DNA of 10,429 bases from Desulfobacterales bacterium (GTDB lineage: Bacteria; Desulfobacterota; Desulfobacteria; Desulfobacterales; UBA11574), in NCBI GenBank assembly GCA_030145595.1, contig JAQYVG010000116.1, forward strand, positions 1-10,429, read 5' to 3'. Position 1 is the stretch's first letter, and the number at the start of each line of letters is the position of its first letter. Both the position numbers and the translations under genes were made by a program. Shown piece after piece: positions 7,015 to 10,429 of the stretch. Under the pieces are notes generated by a model, which was not told where the DNA came from, searched no databases, and saw only the letters and a list, made by a program, of their open reading frames with translations.

Positions 7015-9153
7015 TTGAATAGATGCAAGATCACATTGCATGCAATCCTGCTGATTTCGTTCTGCCTGGGCATCGTTTATGGGTGCGGATCAAAACTGGC
7101 AAAAGAAAAGCGCAAGATACAAGATCCAAACCCTTCCGTGCGTTATCTGGCGACTGGAGCGCTGGCCGACATCAATGATACACAGGTGGTTGAGCCTTTG
7201 ATTGCCGCACTGCAGGATAATGATCAAACTGTGATGAGCGGAGCCATGAAAGGGCTGGCCCAAATCGGCGACAAGCGGGCGATTCCCCCCCTGATTGCCG
7301 CACTCCGGACAGAGAACCCCCTTGTGCGGCATAAAGCAGCGGAGGCCTTGATAAAATTCGATCAATTAGCTGTTGAGCCCCTAATTGCCGCGCTAAACGA
7401 CAACGATTCGAATTTCGTGCAGCAAGCAGTGGCAGTTCTTGGCAAAATCGGTGACAGGCGGGCAACCGAACCGCTGATGGGCTTGCTGAAGCACACATCA
7501 AGAGACAAGGTGCGCATGGCAGCCGCTGCTGCCTTGGGCCTGATTGGTGATCCCAAGGCGATTTCGCCGCACATTGCCGTTTTGAAAGATGAAAGTCAGT
7601 TTGTACAGTATCAAACAGCCGAAGCACAGTTGATTTACCGCCCCTATGTCATCGAGGAATTGATCGCAGTTCCCTTGTTAGGCTCACTGGAACAGGAAGC
7701 CGATACTGCCTTCGGCCTATTACGCGATCAACAATTAATTCCTTTGTTGATTACTGTTCTGAAGGATAAAAATCAGGTTGTACAGTATGAAGCGGCCAAG
7801 ACTCTGTTTATTTACCGCCCCCATTCCATTGAACCCTTGATTGCAGCACTGCAAGACAACGATCCGGAGGTTGTCTGGAGAGCGGCTGCCGTGCTTGGCC
7901 GGATAAAAGATCAGCGGGCCGTAAAGCCGCTAAAAGTTTTACTGAACCATGAATCGGAAGTAGTGCGGCTGGAAACCGTCAAAGCGCTTGGCAAAATAAG
8001 CGGTAATTTGGCTGCCCAGGCTCTCATTTTAGGGCTCGATGATAATTCCAGAGCAATACGAAGATCAGCAGCAGCACAGCTTGTAGAAATCGGCCCTGCC
8101 GCCGTTGAGGCCTTGATTGCCAAACTAAATCAAAACGACGCGGACAAGGTGTGTCTGGCAGCAGGGTTTTTAGGCAGAATCAAAGATAAAAGAGCGGTCG
8201 AGCCTTTGATCGCTCTGACAAATGATCAACGTGCAGCGGTGCAGATGTCAGCGATGGCGGCACTGGGCCTGATCGGTGATGGGAGAGCCGTCCAACCTCT
8301 GATTTTGAAACTGACGGATAAAGACGCGGATTTGAAAGATTCGGCAACTAAAGCGCTGATAAAAATCGGTGCCGAGGCGGTTGATCCTTTGATCGCTGTG
8401 CTTGATAATGATGATCAGGATTTAAAAAACTCTGCCGCTGCAACACTTGAAAAAATCAGTGTTCCAGCTGTTTTGCCTTTGATCTCTATGCTCAATGCCG
8501 ACAATCCGGATATACAAAATATGGCCGCTGAAGTATTAGTTAACATCGGAGCTGAGGCAGTCGAACCTCTGATTGTTTCCTGGGAGAACGAAGATTCGGA
8601 TATAAAGAATGCGGCCGCAGAGGTATTGGTTAAAATTGGCGCTCCGGCGGTTGGATCCTTGGCTGTTAGGCTGCATCATGAATCGGTTTGGGTGCGCAAT
8701 AAAGCAGCAACCCTTTTAGGTAAGATAGGCGATAAGCAGGCCATCCCTTCCCTGGTAGGGGCTTTGACGGATTGGAATGTTCGGCACAGTGCCGCCCTAG
8801 CTCTCGATCAATTACATTGGAAACCCAAAACCCCTGCTGACCGCATACATTATCAAGTAGCCCAAGGGCAGAAAGAGCTCTTGTCTAAAGAATGGGAGCT
8901 GACCCAACAAATCCTGCTTGATGATGTACTGTTGGGCGATGAAAGGTCAATCGAATATGGAGTTTATGCCTTTATGGAACTGGGTGGAGACGAGGGTATC
9001 CTGAAACTGATCGATATTTTGGAAAAAAGCGGAAACAGTATGATGGCCCAGGCCTACTTTGACTGCGGCCACCCCGGACTGATGGACGCTGCCAGAAGCT
9101 GGGCCGATGCTGATGGATATCGGCTCGAAACCGAATGTTCAAATTGCCCCTAA
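7015..9153 (+). CDS. HEAT-repeat lipoprotein
   Basis: 712 residues from the TTG start (716 from the alternative GTG at 7003). The N-terminus is a lipoprotein signal: basic NRCK, a hydrophobic stretch, then the lipobox VYGC with Cys24 encoded at 7084-7086. The tyrosine at -2 is less typical. The body is about 17 tandem units of around 31 residues of the HEAT/PBS-lyase type, with recurrent GDxRAVxPL and (A/V)EPLIAAL; later units change to IGAEAVEPL. Such alpha-solenoids bind partners and have no catalytic residues. The C-terminal 100 residues form a separate segment, RIHYQVAQ to ARSWADADGYRL, ending CSNCP. One unit is irregular (about residues 211-249) between two similar blocks. The gene is divergent from the kinase. 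It probably sits in the periplasm, anchored to a membrane; its partner and process are unknown. Confidence 0.88.
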   Translation: MNRCKITLHAILLISFCLGIVYGCGSKLAKEKRKIQDPNPSVRYLATGALADINDTQVVEPLIAALQDNDQTVMSGAMKGLAQIGDKRAIPPLIAALRTENPLVRHKAAEALIKFDQLAVEPLIAALNDNDSNFVQQAVAVLGKIGDRRATEPLMGLLKHTSRDKVRMAAAAALGLIGDPKAISPHIAVLKDESQFVQYQTAEAQLIYRPYVIEELIAVPLLGSLEQEADTAFGLLRDQQLIPLLITVLKDKNQVVQYEAAKTLFIYRPHSIEPLIAALQDNDPEVVWRAAAVLGRIKDQRAVKPLKVLLNHESEVVRLETVKALGKISGNLAAQALILGLDDNSRAIRRSAAAQLVEIGPAAVEALIAKLNQNDADKVCLAAGFLGRIKDKRAVEPLIALTNDQRAAVQMSAMAALGLIGDGRAVQPLILKLTDKDADLKDSATKALIKIGAEAVDPLIAVLDNDDQDLKNSAAATLEKISVPAVLPLISMLNADNPDIQNMAAEVLVNIGAEAVEPLIVSWENEDSDIKNAAAEVLVKIGAPAVGSLAVRLHHESVWVRNKAATLLGKIGDKQAIPSLVGALTDWNVRHSAALALDQLHWKPKTPADRIHYQVAQGQKELLSKEWELTQQILLDDVLLGDERSIEYGVYAFMELGGDEGILKLIDILEKSGNSMMAQAYFDCGHPGLMDAARSWADADGYRLETECSNCP
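7585..7821 (+). repeat. Duplicated HEAT block visible at DNA level
   Basis: The 60 bases at 7585-7644 and 7762-7821 match at about 47 positions by hand alignment, including the shared runs TTGTACAGTAT and ATTTACCGCCCC. They encode KDESQFVQYQTAEAQLIYRP and KDKNQVVQYEAAKTLFIYRP, while other HEAT units in the gene have diverged much further. This points to a comparatively recent internal duplication. Confidence 0.6.
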
Positions 9154-9181
9154 CCCGCATCACCCACGAGAGACAATAAAC

Positions 9182-9227
9182 ATCCGGGCCGGAGGACCAA
9201 GCTTTTCAGAACTATTAGCCCCCGGAT
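9182..9227. repeat. 7-bp inverted repeat downstream of the HEAT gene
   Basis: ATCCGGG (9182-9188) and CCCGGAT (9221-9227) are perfect complements separated by 32 bases. It begins about 30 bases after the HEAT stop and could be part of its transcript end, but the loop is large and only TTT follows, so it is not called a terminator. Confidence 0.35.
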
Positions 9228-9290
9228 TTCTCCTGAGTAAAAAAGTCACGAATGCAACTACAGATGGCTAAGTAAAAAGGTTCATATACC

Positions 9291-9309
9291 CCCGCCAAAC
9301 CACGGCGGG
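9291..9309. repeat. GC-rich hairpin CCCGCC/GGCGGG
   Basis: CCCGCC (9291-9296) and GGCGGG (9304-9309) pair perfectly around a seven-base loop. An A-rich run follows on the plus strand, and no T tract follows on either strand. It lies ten bases before the larger 62-base hairpin and may belong to the same repeat element. Confidence 0.5.
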
Positions 9310-9319
9310 ATAAAAAGGC

Positions 9320-9381
9320 GTAGTATTTTTTCAGGAACGAGGCTATACACGTAGTATGCCGAGTGTCTGAAAAAATACTAC
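9320..9381. repeat. 62-base palindromic element with perfect 15-bp outer stem
   Basis: GTAGTATTTTTTCAG (9320-9334) and CTGAAAAAATACTAC (9367-9381) are perfect inverted complements. Inside, GGC-T-ATAC (9341-9348) pairs with GTATGCC (9354-9360) apart from one bulged T, giving a second stem around ACGTA. The whole folds as a long two-part hairpin upstream of mdh. The length and symmetry suggest a REP- or MITE-like dispersed repeat rather than a simple terminator. No transposase or clear target-site duplication is visible. Confidence 0.72.
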
Positions 9382-9390
9382 AACGCAGTA

Positions 9391-9416
9391 GATGGGACTT
9401 TTTACAACGCCATCAA
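9391..9416. repeat. GATGG...CCATC inverted repeat holding the ACTTTTTAC motif, copy 2
   Basis: GATGG (9391-9395) and CCATC (9410-9414) flank GACTTTTTACAACG. The segment follows the 62-base hairpin after nine bases and may form its right end. It contains the second ACTTTTTAC-N5-CATCAA copy (9397-9416). Similar GACTTTTTAC-type palindromes are, from memory, common in Desulfobacterota spacers; this was not searched. Confidence 0.42.
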
Positions 9417-9421
9417 TTAAT

Positions 9422-9427
9422 AAGGAG
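9422..9427 (+). promoter_or_regulatory. Ribosome binding site of malate dehydrogenase
   Basis: AAGGAG, six bases before the ATG at 9434, is a near-ideal Shine-Dalgarno. It excludes the in-frame ATG at 9392, which lies inside the palindromic repeat and has no such site. Confidence 0.85.
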
Positions 9428-9433
9428 AAAACA

Positions 9434-10363
9434 ATGGACAAAAAAGTAACCGTAATCGGGGCCGGGAATGTTGGGGCGACTGCTGCCCAGCGGTTGGCCG
9501 AAAAAGAGTTATGCGATGTTGTCTTGATTGACATTATTGAAGGTGTTCCCCAGGGCAAGGCCCTTGATCTTGCCGAGGCGGCGCCCATTGAAAAGCATGA
9601 TGCCCGCCTTACGGGGGCAAACGAATATGACGCCTCCGAAGGCTCTGATATCGTCATTATCACCGCCGGTATCCCCAGGAAACCTGGAATGAGCCGTGAC
9701 GACCTTCTTAAAACCAATGCCAACATCATGAAAGATGTAACCCAGCAAGTCGTACAGCGATCCCCTGAAGCCGTCCTTATTATTGTGAGCAATCCGCTGG
9801 ATGCCATGTGCCATGTGGCCTATGAGGCCAGCGGTTTTCCGAAAAACAGGGTTATCGGCATGGCAGGAGTGCTCGATTCGGCCCGCTTCAGAGCCTTTAT
9901 TGCCATGGAGCTTGATGTTTCGGTTGAAAATACCCATGCTTTTGTCCTTGGCGGCCATGGCGACACTATGGTTCCTTTACCACGCTACTCCACGGTAGCC
10001 GGGATACCGATTACCGAATTGATGCCCAAAGAACGAATCGATGCTTTGGTTGAAAGAACAGCAACCGGCGGAGCAGAGATCGTCAGCCTGTTGAAAACCG
10101 GAAGCGCCTATTATGCTCCGGCATCGGCTGCCGTGGAAATGGCCGAATCGATTTTAAAAGATAAAAAGAAGATCCTTCCCTGCGCGGTATATCTGGAAGG
10201 TGAGTATGGAATCAACGATCTTTTTATCGGGGTTCCCGTGAAATTAGGTGCCGGCGGCGTGGAGGAGATCATTCAGATATCACTTACCGCTGAAGAGCAG
10301 GCTGCACTTGATAAGTCCGCCGGTGCCGTTGAAGAGTTGGTCGAAGCATTAAAGAAGCTATAA
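9434..10363 (+). CDS. mdh: Malate dehydrogenase, NAD-dependent, LDH-like type
   Basis: Cytoplasmic enzyme interconverting malate and oxaloacetate with NAD+/NADH, a step of the citric acid cycle in either direction. The 309-residue length fits the LDH-like malate dehydrogenase family. The Rossmann motif GAGNVG is at residues 9-14, with Asp33 in DIIEG placed to favour NAD over NADP. The substrate loop has Arg82 (PRKPG), where lactate dehydrogenases carry glutamine, and Arg88. Asn120 lies in SNPLD, Asp148 and Arg151 in DSARFR, and the catalytic His175 in GGHGDTMVP, so all key residues are present. A strong Shine-Dalgarno sets the start at 9434. The 5' side holds a large palindromic element instead of an operon partner, and no clear -35/-10 pair was found there. 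The next gene lies outside the window. Confidence 0.96.
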   Translation: MDKKVTVIGAGNVGATAAQRLAEKELCDVVLIDIIEGVPQGKALDLAEAAPIEKHDARLTGANEYDASEGSDIVIITAGIPRKPGMSRDDLLKTNANIMKDVTQQVVQRSPEAVLIIVSNPLDAMCHVAYEASGFPKNRVIGMAGVLDSARFRAFIAMELDVSVENTHAFVLGGHGDTMVPLPRYSTVAGIPITELMPKERIDALVERTATGGAEIVSLLKTGSAYYAPASAAVEMAESILKDKKKILPCAVYLEGEYGINDLFIGVPVKLGAGGVEEIIQISLTAEEQAALDKSAGAVEELVEALKKL

Positions 10364-10380
10364 GCTGAGGTAACTAGTGT

Positions 10381-10401
10381 CCATCCATAAATGGTCTTTT
10401 T
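10381..10401 (+). terminator. Weak candidate terminator after mdh
   Basis: CCAT (10381-10384) can pair with ATGG (10391-10394), followed by TCTTTTT. The position, 18 bases past the mdh stop, is right, but a four-base A/T-containing stem is poor for intrinsic termination. Confidence 0.22.
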
Positions 10402-10408
10402 GCTCTCC

Positions 10409-10426
10409 GAGGCGTAGGCTCGCCTC
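10409..10426. repeat. GC-rich hairpin GAGGCG/CGCCTC at the right edge
   Basis: GAGGCG (10409-10414) and CGCCTC (10421-10426) pair perfectly around a six-base loop. The window ends three bases later, so a following T tract or repeat boundary cannot be judged. It could be the real mdh terminator or part of another spacer repeat. Confidence 0.4.
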
Positions 10427-10429
10427 TAC

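Noticed and set aside
7015..9153. Tandem repeats of the HEAT gene as a CRISPR or satellite array
   Set aside because: The repetition is in the protein pattern with diverged DNA and an intact reading frame, not in identical DNA repeats with spacers.
9392..9433. Earlier in-frame ATG for mdh, adding 14 residues
   Set aside because: It falls inside the GATGG repeat, has no Shine-Dalgarno, and would place AAGGAG inside the coding sequence; the 9434 start begins directly at the Rossmann strand as the family does.
9343..9807. 154-codon minus-strand frame antisense to mdh
   Set aside because: A shadow of the strongly coding mdh frame; it runs through the palindromic element and shows no known domain.

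Overview
The window looks like ordinary chromosome from a Gram-negative, Deltaproteobacteria-like (Desulfobacterota-type) bacterium. This is inferred from the gene style: an MscS channel, an LDH-like malate dehydrogenase, a GAF/PAS hybrid kinase, a HEAT-repeat lipoprotein, and short palindromic spacer repeats. No rRNA, tRNA, CRISPR array, transposase or phage gene was recognised, and no taxonomic marker was available, so the placement is tentative.

Layout, left to right. (1) 1-1428 (+): the 3' part of an MscS-family mechanosensitive channel, cut by the left edge. (2) 1429-1591: a short convergent spacer. (3) 1592-4204 (-): a full-length ComEC/Rec2 DNA-uptake channel with a C-terminal metallo-beta-lactamase-like domain. 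A 24-codon upstream ORF (4197-4271) overlaps its preferred start. (4) 4205-4440: a spacer holding that small ORF, a compound hairpin and a repeat-like motif. (5) 4441-6768 (-): a soluble hybrid histidine kinase, ordered as duplicated MshEN/GspE-N-like motif, GAF, PAS, HisKA, HATPase, receiver. (6) 6769-7014: an AT-rich divergent control region with two adjacent inverted repeats and a plausible promoter for the kinase. (7) 7015-9153 (+): a predicted lipoprotein made of about 17 HEAT-like repeats. (8) 9154-9433: a 280-base spacer dominated by palindromes, including a 62-base hairpin with a perfect 15-bp outer stem; it looks like a dispersed repeat element. (9) 9434-10363 (+): a complete NAD-type malate dehydrogenase with a strong ribosome binding site. 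(10) 10364-10429: a short tail with a GC-rich hairpin at the right edge.

The genes do not form one obvious operon. Kinase and comEC lie on the same strand but are separated by more than 200 bases with a hairpin. Kinase and HEAT lipoprotein are divergent and may share control DNA. MscS, ComEC and malate dehydrogenase are conserved housekeeping or envelope functions. The parts most worth a second look are the kinase's unusual N-terminus, its divergent HEAT lipoprotein partner, and the palindromic element in front of mdh.
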